From contig CAYZZX010000095.1 of the NCBI GenBank assembly GCA_964483085.1, positions 1-5,823 on the forward strand: a DNA stretch of 5,823 bases, read 5' to 3'. Numbering within the stretch: the first letter of the stretch is position 1; the number at the start of each line of letters is the position of its first letter. This document shows, piece by piece, positions 1 through 5,108 of this stretch. This DNA is from JALHFZ01 sp964483085. Its GTDB lineage: Bacteria > Synergistota > Synergistia > Synergistales > Aminobacteriaceae. Made by a program: the position numbers and the translations under genes. The notes under the pieces were generated by a model. That model saw only the letters and a list, made by a program, of their open reading frames with translations. It did not search any database and was not told the DNA's origin.

Positions 1-55
1 GCGTGAGGGCGGCCACACTGTGGGCGCCGGAGTCGTCACCGAAATACTCGAATAA
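1..55 (+). CDS. tuf: Elongation factor Tu, C-terminal end only (partial)
   Basis: The window opens inside a reading frame that encodes REGGHTVGAGVVTEILE and then stops at TAA (53-55). The pattern REGG-x-TVGAGVVT followed by a short hydrophobic tail is the C-terminal strand of domain 3 of EF-Tu, the GTPase that brings aminoacyl-tRNA to the ribosomal A site. Only 17 residues are present, so the G domain and the rest of the protein lie upstream of the window. A tuf gene just before rpsJ is the common arrangement at the str-S10 junction, which supports the call. The residue after REGG is His where E. coli has Arg. The family is clear from motif plus context; whether this is the only tuf copy cannot be seen. 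Confidence 0.93.
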   Translation, partial: REGGHTVGAGVVTEILE

Positions 56-60
56 CCCCA

Positions 61-67
61 GAGGGGG
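61..67 (+). promoter_or_regulatory. Shine-Dalgarno for rpsJ
   Basis: GAGGGGG lies in the short tuf-rpsJ gap. The GAGG part ends 5 bases before the TTG at 70 and 11 bases before the GTG at 76, so it favours TTG by spacing, while codon preference and family alignment favour GTG. It is the only purine-rich site available for rpsJ. Confidence 0.6.
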
Positions 68-69
68 AA

Positions 70-381
70 TTGGCAGTGGCAAAGAAAATTCGCATCCGGC
101 TGAAGGCTTTCGATCATCGCGTGCTTGACAGTTCGGCATCGCAGATCGCAGAGACGGCGGGGAGAAGCGGCGCAAAGGTATCGGGACCGATCCCTCTTCC
201 GACGGAGATCAATAAGGTTACAGTCCTGAAGTCCCCTCATAAGGACAAGGACGCGCGGGAACAGTTTGAAACCAGGACTCATAAGCGCCTCATCGATATC
301 ATGAACCCGACACAGAAGACGATGGACGCGCTTATGCAGCTGAACCTTCCTTCTGGGGTAGACATCCAGATTAAACTGTAG
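70..381 (+). CDS. rpsJ: Small-subunit ribosomal protein S10 (NusE)
   Basis: S10 sits in the head of the 30S subunit and, as NusE, pairs with NusB in transcription antitermination. The 103 residues match the usual length. Visible family motifs are KIRIRLKAFDHR (residues 6-17), SGPIPLPT (38-45), SPH-x-DKDAREQFE (55-67) and RTHKRLIDI (69-77). The start is uncertain: TTG at 70 is well spaced from the GAGGGGG site, whereas GTG at 76 would give the family-typical N-terminus MAKKIRIRL (101 residues). Both are in frame and differ by two residues. The gene begins 14 bases after the tuf stop, leaving no room for a promoter or long leader. The loop residue after SPH is Lys58, where E. coli has Val57, a site known from tigecycline-resistance mutants; Lys here is probably natural lineage variation. 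The function is certain. Confidence 0.96.
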   Translation: MAVAKKIRIRLKAFDHRVLDSSASQIAETAGRSGAKVSGPIPLPTEINKVTVLKSPHKDKDAREQFETRTHKRLIDIMNPTQKTMDALMQLNLPSGVDIQIKL

Positions 382-414
382 GGGAAGCTCTGAGCTGAAA
401 GGAGTGGAAGTGCA

Positions 415-1041
415 ATGAGTATGGGCATTCTGGGAAAGAAACTTGGCATGACCCAGATATATAACGAGCAGGGACAGGCAGTACCTGTCACCATAATACA
501 GGCGGGACCCTGCCCGGTTGTTGATATGAAGACCCCCGATAAGGATGGATACAGCGCTCTCGTGCTGGGTTTCGGCTCGGTGAACAAGCGGAAGCTGAAC
601 AAGTCCAGAAAAGGGCTCTTTGAAAAGAGCGAAGTCGAGCCGAGGCATACCCTCCGCGAATTCCGCCTTGATTCGGTGGAAGACTATTCCGTCGGGCAGG
701 AGATACTCGTCTCCCTCTTCACCGAGGGCGAAATCGTACATGTCGCTGGCGTCAGCAAGGGTAAAGGGTTCGCCGGCGTTATGAAAAAATACCACTTCGG
801 AGGTTCTAACGCGAGCCATGGTGCTTCGTTAGTTCATCGCCGGGGCGGATCAAGCGGAGCAAGCAGCTATCCCGGCCGGGTTTTCAAGAACAAGAAAATG
901 CCCGGCAGGATGGGCGGCGAGAAAGTGACGGTAAAAAATCTCGCCGTCGTAGCAGTGGACACCGACAATAACCTTCTTCTTGTCAAGGGTGCAGTACCGG
1001 GCGCGAGAAACAGCCTGGTGACCCTTTACAAGAAAAGCTAG
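415..1041 (+). CDS. rplC: Large-subunit ribosomal protein L3
   Basis: L3 is an early assembly protein of the 50S subunit; a long loop reaches towards the peptidyl-transferase centre. At 208 residues it has normal length. Motifs are GILGKKLGMTQIY (residues 4-16), SKGKGFAGVMKKYHF (114-128), the loop SSGASSYPGRVFKNKKMPGRMGG (146-168), and LLLVKGAVPGARNSLV near the C-terminus. ATG 415 is chosen because GGAG (401-404) ends 10 bases upstream; the in-frame ATG at 421 would be 16 bases away. In E. coli, Gln150 of this loop is N5-methylated by PrmB; the aligned residue here is Ser151, so that modification is not possible. The gap after rpsJ, about 33 bases, is the longest in the window and shows only the SD. 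Confidence 0.98.
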   Translation: MSMGILGKKLGMTQIYNEQGQAVPVTIIQAGPCPVVDMKTPDKDGYSALVLGFGSVNKRKLNKSRKGLFEKSEVEPRHTLREFRLDSVEDYSVGQEILVSLFTEGEIVHVAGVSKGKGFAGVMKKYHFGGSNASHGASLVHRRGGSSGASSYPGRVFKNKKMPGRMGGEKVTVKNLAVVAVDTDNNLLLVKGAVPGARNSLVTLYKKS

Positions 1042-1068
1042 TCGGTAAAGAAGGAGGCCGGAATTACA

Positions 1069-1692
1069 ATGCCTACCCTGAAACTCGTATCATTCCAGGG
1101 AGAACAGGTCGGAGAAGTGGACCTCGGAGACGCAGTTTTTGGTGCTCCCGTTCACGTTCCCGCCATGCACCAGGTCGTCGTGGCCCAGATGGCGAATCGC
1201 CGGAGGGGCACTCAATCCACCAAAACCCGCGGAGAAGTACGCGGAGGTGGAAGAAAACCCTGGAGACAGAAAAAGACCGGACGAGCCCGTCACGGGAGCA
1301 TCCGTTCTCCACTGTGGACCGGCGGCGGTGTAGCACACGCCCCGAAACCCAGGGACTACAGCCAGAAAGTGAACAAAAAAGTGCGCCGCCTTGCAATTAA
1401 GAGCGCCCTGTCTCTCAAGGTCAGGGATGAACTCCTCACTGTGGTGTCTGGGTTCGATATGAACGCACCCTCCACAAAGGCTATGCTCACTTTTCTCACG
1501 GCGGTCAACGCCCGCAAGCCTCTCATCATTCTTCCCGAGGGGAACGAATTCGTTCAGAAATCCGCCCGTAACGTTCCGGGCGCAAAGGTGATCAATATGG
1601 GCAACATCAACGTCTACGACCTCCTCAACGCGGGAACTCTCGTTCTCACCCCCGAGGTTGTAACAAAACTGGAGGAGGTGTATGCGGGATGA
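1069..1692 (+). CDS. rplD: Large-subunit ribosomal protein L4 (L1e)
   Basis: L4 has a globular domain on the 50S surface and a long basic loop that, with L22, forms the narrow part of the peptide exit tunnel. The protein is 207 residues, normal for the family. The loop is clear at about residues 48-82: GTQSTKTRGEVRGGG, then RKPWRQKKTGRARHGS, then IRSPLW, followed by GGGVAHAPKPRDYSQKVNKKVRRLA. The residue equivalent to E. coli Lys63, a known macrolide-resistance site, is kept (Lys68), while the next position is Lys69 instead of Gly64. AAGGAGG (1051-1057) lies 11 bases before ATG 1069. The stop overlaps the rplW start as ATGA. In E. coli L4 also represses its own operon through an S10 leader; no leader is visible here, so that role is unproven in this organism. 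Confidence 0.98.
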   Translation: MPTLKLVSFQGEQVGEVDLGDAVFGAPVHVPAMHQVVVAQMANRRRGTQSTKTRGEVRGGGRKPWRQKKTGRARHGSIRSPLWTGGGVAHAPKPRDYSQKVNKKVRRLAIKSALSLKVRDELLTVVSGFDMNAPSTKAMLTFLTAVNARKPLIILPEGNEFVQKSARNVPGAKVINMGNINVYDLLNAGTLVLTPEVVTKLEEVYAG

Positions 1693-1985
1693 ACCTCGTA
1701 GCTCACGACATTATCATTCGTCCTGTCATCACCGAGAAGAGCAGCAGTCTCATGGAGCTGAACAAGTACACCTTTGAAGTTCATCCGTCGGCCAACAAGA
1801 TTCAGATTCGAAAGGCCATCGAAGAGATCTTCAAGGTGAAGGTACTCAGCGTGCACACTATTTCAATCCGTTCGAAGCCCAAGAGAATGGGTGCCTTTCT
1901 CGGAAAGACCCGGTCGTGGAAAAAAGCGATCGTCAGTCTTGCCCAGGGAGAGCGCATCGAATTCTTCGAAGGCGCGAGCATTTAG
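1689..1985 (+). CDS. rplW: Large-subunit ribosomal protein L23
   Basis: L23 lies at the exit of the peptide tunnel and is the docking site for trigger factor and the signal recognition particle. The 98 residues are of normal length. The N-terminal motif DIIIRPVITEKS (residues 7-18) is typical; Glu16 corresponds to the conserved Glu18 that contacts trigger factor in E. coli. KYTFEVHP, ANKIQIRKAIEEIFKVKV and the loop KPKRMGAFLGKTRSWKKAIV follow in family order. Its ATG overlaps the rplD stop (ATGA at 1689-1692), and its SD, AGGAGGTG (1673-1680), sits inside the last rplD codons, so translation is probably coupled to rplD. Confidence 0.98.
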   Translation: MNLVAHDIIIRPVITEKSSSLMELNKYTFEVHPSANKIQIRKAIEEIFKVKVLSVHTISIRSKPKRMGAFLGKTRSWKKAIVSLAQGERIEFFEGASI

Positions 1986-2006
1986 CGGAAGGAGCAGGCG
2001 ATTTCA

Positions 2007-2834
2007 ATGGCAATAAAAAAGTTTAAGGCCTATACTCCCGGCCGCAGAAGCATGACCATCGTAAATAACGAAGATCTTACGAAAAAAGATCCCGAACGTT
2101 CTCTCCTCAAGCCCCTCCACAAGACGGGCGGCAGGAACAACCGCGGCAGAATTACCAGCCGTCACCGGGGCGGCGGTGCCGCACGACAGTACAGGGTCAT
2201 CGACTTCAAGCGCAACAAGCTTTCCGTTCCCGGCAAGGTTGCCGCGATCGAGTACGATCCTAACCGGAACGCCCGCATCGCCCTCATCCATTATCTGGAC
2301 GGAGACAAGCGGTATATTCTCGCACCGAAGGACGTCAAGGTCGGAGACAGCATAGTAGCAGGTCCCGATTCGGATATCCGACCCGGAAACGCCCTGAAGC
2401 TCAAGGATATTCCCGTGGGTACCATGGTTCACAACGTGGAGCTCGAGCCCGGCCGCGGAGGGAAGCTCGTCCGCTCCGCCGGAACCTCAGCGCAGCTCAT
2501 GGCAAAAGAAGGCAAGTATGCGTACCTCAGAATGCCGAGCGGAGAGATCCGCCTCATCCTCAACGAGTGCATGTCCACCGTCGGACAGGTCGGCAACGAG
2601 GATTATGAGAATATTTCCTTCGGCAAGGCGGGGAAATCACGCTGGATGGGAATACGCCCCCAGACGCGGGCAATCGTCATGAACCCGGTGGATCACCCCA
2701 TGGGAGGCGGAGAGGGAAAGACCAAGTCCAATAAACACCCTGTTTCGCCCTGGGGAACTCCGGCGAAGGGGTACCGTACCCGTAAGAAAAAACCGTCCGA
2801 TCGGATGATCATCCGCCGGCGGTTCCAGAAGTAA
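2007..2834 (+). CDS. rplB: Large-subunit ribosomal protein L2
   Basis: L2 binds 23S rRNA, is needed for subunit joining, and reaches close to the peptidyl-transferase centre. The 275 residues match the usual size. The N-terminal part includes AIKKFKAYTPGRRSMTI (2-18), HKTGGRNNRGRITSRHRGGG (38-57) and the OB-fold core with IEYDPNRNARIALIHY (81-96). The C-terminal SH3-like part includes NPVDHPMGGGEG (226-237), HPVSPWGTPAKGYRTRKKK (244-262) and the basic tail IIRRR. The His of VDHP (His230), equivalent to E. coli His229 that has been implicated in activity, is kept; the second His of HPHGG is Met232, a variant I believe is common outside Enterobacteria. GGAAGGAG (1987-1994) precedes ATG 2007 by 12 bases. 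Confidence 0.99.
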   Translation: MAIKKFKAYTPGRRSMTIVNNEDLTKKDPERSLLKPLHKTGGRNNRGRITSRHRGGGAARQYRVIDFKRNKLSVPGKVAAIEYDPNRNARIALIHYLDGDKRYILAPKDVKVGDSIVAGPDSDIRPGNALKLKDIPVGTMVHNVELEPGRGGKLVRSAGTSAQLMAKEGKYAYLRMPSGEIRLILNECMSTVGQVGNEDYENISFGKAGKSRWMGIRPQTRAIVMNPVDHPMGGGEGKTKSNKHPVSPWGTPAKGYRTRKKKPSDRMIIRRRFQK

Positions 2835-2847
2835 GGAGGGACTCGAG

Positions 2848-3129
2848 ATGGCTCGTTCCAGAAAGAAGGGGCCCTATGTGGATACGAAGTTGCTCCGGAA
2901 AGTGGAGAACATGAACGATGGAACCGCCAAAAGGGTTATGAAGACCTGGTCGCGGAGATCCACCATCGTTCCCCCCATGATCGGACACACTATAGCGGTT
3001 CATAACGGCCGCATTCACATCCCCATATACATCAGTGAGAACATGGTAGGTCATAAACTCGGCGAATTTGCTCCCACCCGCAAGTTCGGAGGACATGCGG
3101 GCCAGGAACGCTCTTCCAGGGTTCGTTAG
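2848..3129 (+). CDS. rpsS: Small-subunit ribosomal protein S19
   Basis: S19 lies in the head of the 30S subunit beside S13, near the A-site tRNA and the bridge to the 50S. At 93 residues it has normal length. The family pattern is complete: RSRKKGPYVD (3-12), TWSRRSTIVPPMIGHTIAVHNG (33-54), and ENMVGHKLGEFAPTRKFGGH (64-83), ending in a short basic tail. ATG 2848 is fixed by AAGGAGGG (2833-2840), which shares its first bases with the TAA stop of rplB; the ATG follows 7 bases after this site. Confidence 0.98.
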   Translation: MARSRKKGPYVDTKLLRKVENMNDGTAKRVMKTWSRRSTIVPPMIGHTIAVHNGRIHIPIYISENMVGHKLGEFAPTRKFGGHAGQERSSRVR

Positions 3130-3133
3130 GAGG
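3128..3133 (+). promoter_or_regulatory. Shine-Dalgarno for rplV, overlapping the rpsS stop
   Basis: AGGAGG begins inside the TAG stop of rpsS. It ends only 1 base before the ATG at 3135 but 7 bases before the in-frame ATG at 3141, so it decides for 3141 as the rplV start. Confidence 0.88.
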
Positions 3134-3140
3134 AATGGAA

Positions 3141-3473
3141 ATGGAAGCGAAAGCCTTTGCGAAGCAGGTTCGTATTTCCCCCACCAAAGTCCGGCGGGTG
3201 CTTGCTCTGATCCGCGGAAAAAAAGTCGGAGAAGCTGCTGTCGCCCTTCGGTACAGTCAGCAGAGATCTGCGAAGATAGTGGGAAAGGTGCTGCAGAGCG
3301 CCGTCGCGAACGCCGAGCATAACTTCGGCCTCGATACGGATAAACTGCGGATAATTAAAGCTACGGCGGACCAGGGACCGGTGATGAAGCGTTTTCGTCC
3401 GGTGTCCATGGGCAGGGCCCATCCCTATCGCCACCGTACAAGTCATGTGACTGTCATAGTTGCAGAACGTTAA
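3141..3473 (+). CDS. rplV: Large-subunit ribosomal protein L22
   Basis: L22 binds all domains of 23S rRNA and sends a beta-hairpin into the exit tunnel opposite L4. The start is taken at ATG 3141, not the in-frame ATG 3135, because of SD spacing and because the resulting 110 residues align residue for residue with the 110-residue E. coli protein. Visible parts are RISPTKVRRVLALIRGKKV (11-29), SAVANAEHN (53-61) and the hairpin GPVMKRFRPVSMGRAHPYRHRTSH (79-102). Met82-Lys83-Arg84, deleted in a classic erythromycin-resistant E. coli mutant, are present. At the hairpin tip, Val88-Ser89 replace the Arg-Ala of E. coli. The frame ends at TAA, which opens the SD of rpsC. Confidence 0.97.
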   Translation: MEAKAFAKQVRISPTKVRRVLALIRGKKVGEAAVALRYSQQRSAKIVGKVLQSAVANAEHNFGLDTDKLRIIKATADQGPVMKRFRPVSMGRAHPYRHRTSHVTVIVAER

Positions 3474-3480
3474 GGAGGGG
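3472..3480 (+). promoter_or_regulatory. Shine-Dalgarno for rpsC, overlapping the rplV stop
   Basis: AAGGAGGGG starts on the TAA stop of rplV (3471-3473). The AAGGAGG part ends 8 bases before GTG 3487 and lies downstream of the in-frame ATG at 3460, so it identifies GTG 3487 as the rpsC start. Confidence 0.9.
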
Positions 3481-3486
3481 GAACTC

Positions 3487-4155
3487 GTGGGACAGAAAGT
3501 TCACCCAATCGGATTCCGACTTGGAGTCGCGAGCGAATGGGAATCCAAGTGGTACGCAAGTGGAAAGACGTATGCGAAAAACCTTCATGAAGACATTGAG
3601 CTTCGAAAGTACGTCGCGAAGAAGTGGGAGCATGCGGGAATTTCTCGCATCGAAATCGAGCGGGTGGGAAATGTCATTCGTTTCACACTTTGGACCTCCC
3701 GGCCTGGTGTAGTCATCGGGAGAGGCGGCTCCGAGATTCAGATCATGAAGGACGAGCTTCAGGCAATGACCGGGGCCAAGATCATGATCAACGTCCAGGA
3801 GATAAAAAACCCCGATGTGGTTGCTCAGCTTGTGGCTGTCGGAGTTGCCGCAGCCCTCGAACGGAGGGTCTCCTTCCGGCGGGCCATGAAGCAGTCCATA
3901 TTCCGCGCCATGAAGGGCGGAGCGAAGGGGATCAAGATATCCTGCTCAGGCCGGCTCGGCGGAGCGGAGATTGCCAGAACTGAATGGTATAACGAAGGCC
4001 AGCTTCCCCTGTCCACAATTCGGGCTGATCTTGACTACGGATTCGCCGAGGCCTTCACCATGTACGGCGTAATCGGCGTCAAAGTCTGGGTCTACCGCGA
4101 CAAGGCAAACGAGCGTCCCGCTCAGCCTGCCCGCCAGTCCCGGAGAAGGGGGTAG
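3487..4155 (+). CDS. rpsC: Small-subunit ribosomal protein S3
   Basis: S3 forms part of the mRNA entry channel on the 30S subunit. The frame is open from an ATG at 3460 inside rplV, but the true start is GTG 3487: it follows the SD at the right distance and gives the canonical N-terminus MGQKVHPIGFRLG. The protein is 222 residues, normal for the family. A KH domain is seen at about 60-110, with the GxxG loop as GRGG (78-81) after RPGVVI. The C-terminal domain has ERRVSFRRAMK (125-135); Arg131, Arg132 and Lys135 match the E. coli residues needed for mRNA unwinding. SGRLGGAEIARTEW (154-167) and YGVIGVKVWVYR (193-204) follow. The tail RQSRRRG is encoded partly by AGA AGG GGG, which also supplies the SD of rplP. 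Confidence 0.98.
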   Translation: MGQKVHPIGFRLGVASEWESKWYASGKTYAKNLHEDIELRKYVAKKWEHAGISRIEIERVGNVIRFTLWTSRPGVVIGRGGSEIQIMKDELQAMTGAKIMINVQEIKNPDVVAQLVAVGVAAALERRVSFRRAMKQSIFRAMKGGAKGIKISCSGRLGGAEIARTEWYNEGQLPLSTIRADLDYGFAEAFTMYGVIGVKVWVYRDKANERPAQPARQSRRRG

Positions 4156-4161
4156 ACCGAT

Positions 4162-4584
4162 ATGTTGATGCCGAGCAGAGTGAAGTATCGAAAGCCCTTC
4201 CGGCGTCCCCTCAAGGGGAAGGCAAAGGCCGGGGCCACAGTCGCCTTCGGTGAGTATGGCCTCCAGACCCTTGACTGCGCATGGATTACCGCGCGTCAGA
4301 TCGAGGCGACCCGAGTAGCGATTTCAAGAAAGATGAAGAAGGGCGGAAAAATCTGGATACGCATCTTCCCGGACACGCCCTTCACAAAGAAGCCCCAGGA
4401 AACCCGAATGGGTAAGGGCAAGGGATCTCCTGAGTTCTGGGTTGCCCCGGTAAAGCGCGGACGCATCCTTTTCGAGATCGCGGGAGTGTCGAAGGATGTC
4501 ATGGAAGAAGCCTTCCGGACGGCCTCGCACAAGCTGCCTGTCAAGGTGCGAATAGTCGCCCGAGACGGTTTTGGTGGTGAATGA
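4162..4584 (+). CDS. rplP: Large-subunit ribosomal protein L16
   Basis: L16 binds near the A-site tRNA elbow and is a late assembly protein of the 50S subunit. The 140 residues match the family. Motifs are MLMPSRVKYRK (1-11), FGEYGLQTLD (29-38), ITARQIEATRVAI (42-54), IWIRIFPDTPFTKKP (64-78) and RMGKGKGSPEFWVAPVKRGRILFEI (82-106). Arg82 corresponds to Arg81, which is hydroxylated by YcfD (RoxA) in E. coli; the residue is kept but the enzyme cannot be inferred from this window. ATG 4162 is preferred to the in-frame ATG 4168 because of the MLMP family N-terminus and the purine-rich AAGGGGG (4146-4152) 9 bases upstream. Only 6 bases separate it from rpsC. Confidence 0.98.
   Translation: MLMPSRVKYRKPFRRPLKGKAKAGATVAFGEYGLQTLDCAWITARQIEATRVAISRKMKKGGKIWIRIFPDTPFTKKPQETRMGKGKGSPEFWVAPVKRGRILFEIAGVSKDVMEEAFRTASHKLPVKVRIVARDGFGGE
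4573..4580 (+). promoter_or_regulatory. Weak Shine-Dalgarno for rpmC inside rplP
   Basis: GGTGGTGA differs by one base from GGAGGTGA, the complement of the 16S rRNA tail. The core part (to 4577) ends 9 bases before ATG 4587 and only 3 bases before ATG 4581, so it favours 4587. It is the weakest SD in the window. Confidence 0.55.
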
Positions 4585-4586
4585 CA

Positions 4587-4802
4587 ATGAAAGCCAGAGA
4601 ATTGAACGATCTCACGATCGATGAATTGAACGAGAAGCACAGGCAGTTCAAAGAAGAGCTATTTAACCTGCGGTTTCAGAATGCCATAGGGCAGCTGAAG
4701 AATTCCAGCAGAATTCGCATTGTCAAGAAGACGATCGCCAGGGTGCTGACGGTTGTCCGAGAGAAACAGATGGCCGGCGAGCAGTCTGCCGGAAGGAGGT
4801 AA
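4587..4802 (+). CDS. rpmC: Large-subunit ribosomal protein L29
   Basis: L29 is a small helical protein beside L23 at the tunnel exit. From ATG 4587 it has 71 residues, a usual size. The N-terminus MKARELNDLTIDEL is family-typical, followed by a helix KEELFNLRFQNAIGQL (22-37) and N-SSRIRIVKKTIARVLTVVRE (39-59), the two-helix hairpin pattern of L29. An alternative in-frame ATG at 4581 overlaps the rplP stop as ATGA and would add Met-Thr; I prefer 4587 from SD spacing and family alignment, but the 4581 start cannot be excluded. The last codons, GGA AGG AGG TAA, double as the strong SD of rpsQ and account for the terminal Arg-Arg. Confidence 0.95.
   Translation: MKARELNDLTIDELNEKHRQFKEELFNLRFQNAIGQLKNSSRIRIVKKTIARVLTVVREKQMAGEQSAGRR
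4791..4802 (+). promoter_or_regulatory. Shine-Dalgarno for rpsQ built from the last rpmC codons
   Basis: AAGGAGGT (4793-4800) lies wholly within the end of rpmC, with the T being the first base of its TAA stop. It ends its GGAGG core 9 bases before ATG 4809. It is a near-perfect complement of the 16S rRNA tail and contrasts with the weak site of rpmC itself. Confidence 0.85.
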
Positions 4803-4808
4803 CCCTGA

Positions 4809-5105
4809 ATGGAAGAGCGGAAAGCGCACCGCAAGGTTCGGACAGGCACGGTCACAAGCAGCAAGATGGATAAAACCGTAGTCGTCCGGGTGACGCGGTA
4901 TGACACCCATCCCCTCTATGGAAAGAGAATCGTGAAGGCCTCGAAATACACGGCTCACGATGAAAACAACGAGTGCAGAAATGGTGATCTCGTGACCATT
5001 GGAGAGACACGACCCCTGAGCAAGACAAAGAGATGGACCCTTCTTGAGATCGTACGTCGGGCACCAGTGTTCGACTTGGTCGGGGAGAACGGCGGGGAGG
5101 CATAG
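4809..5105 (+). CDS. rpsQ: Small-subunit ribosomal protein S17
   Basis: S17 is a primary 16S rRNA-binding protein with an OB fold in the body of the 30S subunit. Family motifs are GTVTSSKMDKTVVV (13-26), HPLYGK (34-39), AHDENNECRNGDLV (49-62) and ETRPLSKTKRWTLLEIV (66-82). With 98 residues it is longer than the 84-residue E. coli protein. The extra part is mostly a C-terminal tail, residues 86-98, ending in Gly-Glu-Asn-Gly-Gly-Glu-Ala; its codons contain the SD of rplN (GGGGAGG, 5094-5100). The start is 6 bases after the rpmC stop and has an excellent SD. Confidence 0.98.
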   Translation: MEERKAHRKVRTGTVTSSKMDKTVVVRVTRYDTHPLYGKRIVKASKYTAHDENNECRNGDLVTIGETRPLSKTKRWTLLEIVRRAPVFDLVGENGGEA

Positions 5106-5108
5106 ACC

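Noticed and set aside
125..153. TTGACA inside rpsJ as a possible -35 promoter element
   Set aside because: The region about 17 bases downstream reads GCAGAG, which is not a -10 element. Similar TTGACA strings near 5368 and 5758 also lack a -10 at the right distance.
382..414. The rpsJ-rplC gap as a possible regulatory site
   Set aside because: It is about 33 bases, and I see only the SD; no convincing hairpin, T-run or promoter.
2004..2432. Minus-strand open frame of 142 codons opposite rplB
   Set aside because: Complete antisense overlap with L2, composition of a shadow frame, and no neighbour on that strand.
3135..3140. ATG 3135 as the rplV start
   Set aside because: It leaves one base after AGGAGG, too close for initiation; ATG 3141 has 7 bases and gives an exact length match to E. 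coli L22.
3460..3486. ATG 3460 as the rpsC start, overlapping rplV
   Set aside because: It lies upstream of the strong SD and would add nine residues before the canonical MGQKVHPIGFRLG; GTG 3487 fits both SD and family.
3624..3983. Plus-strand open frame of 119 codons inside rpsC
   Set aside because: It is an alternative frame within S3, whose own frame has complete family motifs; the peptide is rich in Arg, Gly and Asp as expected of an out-of-frame reading.
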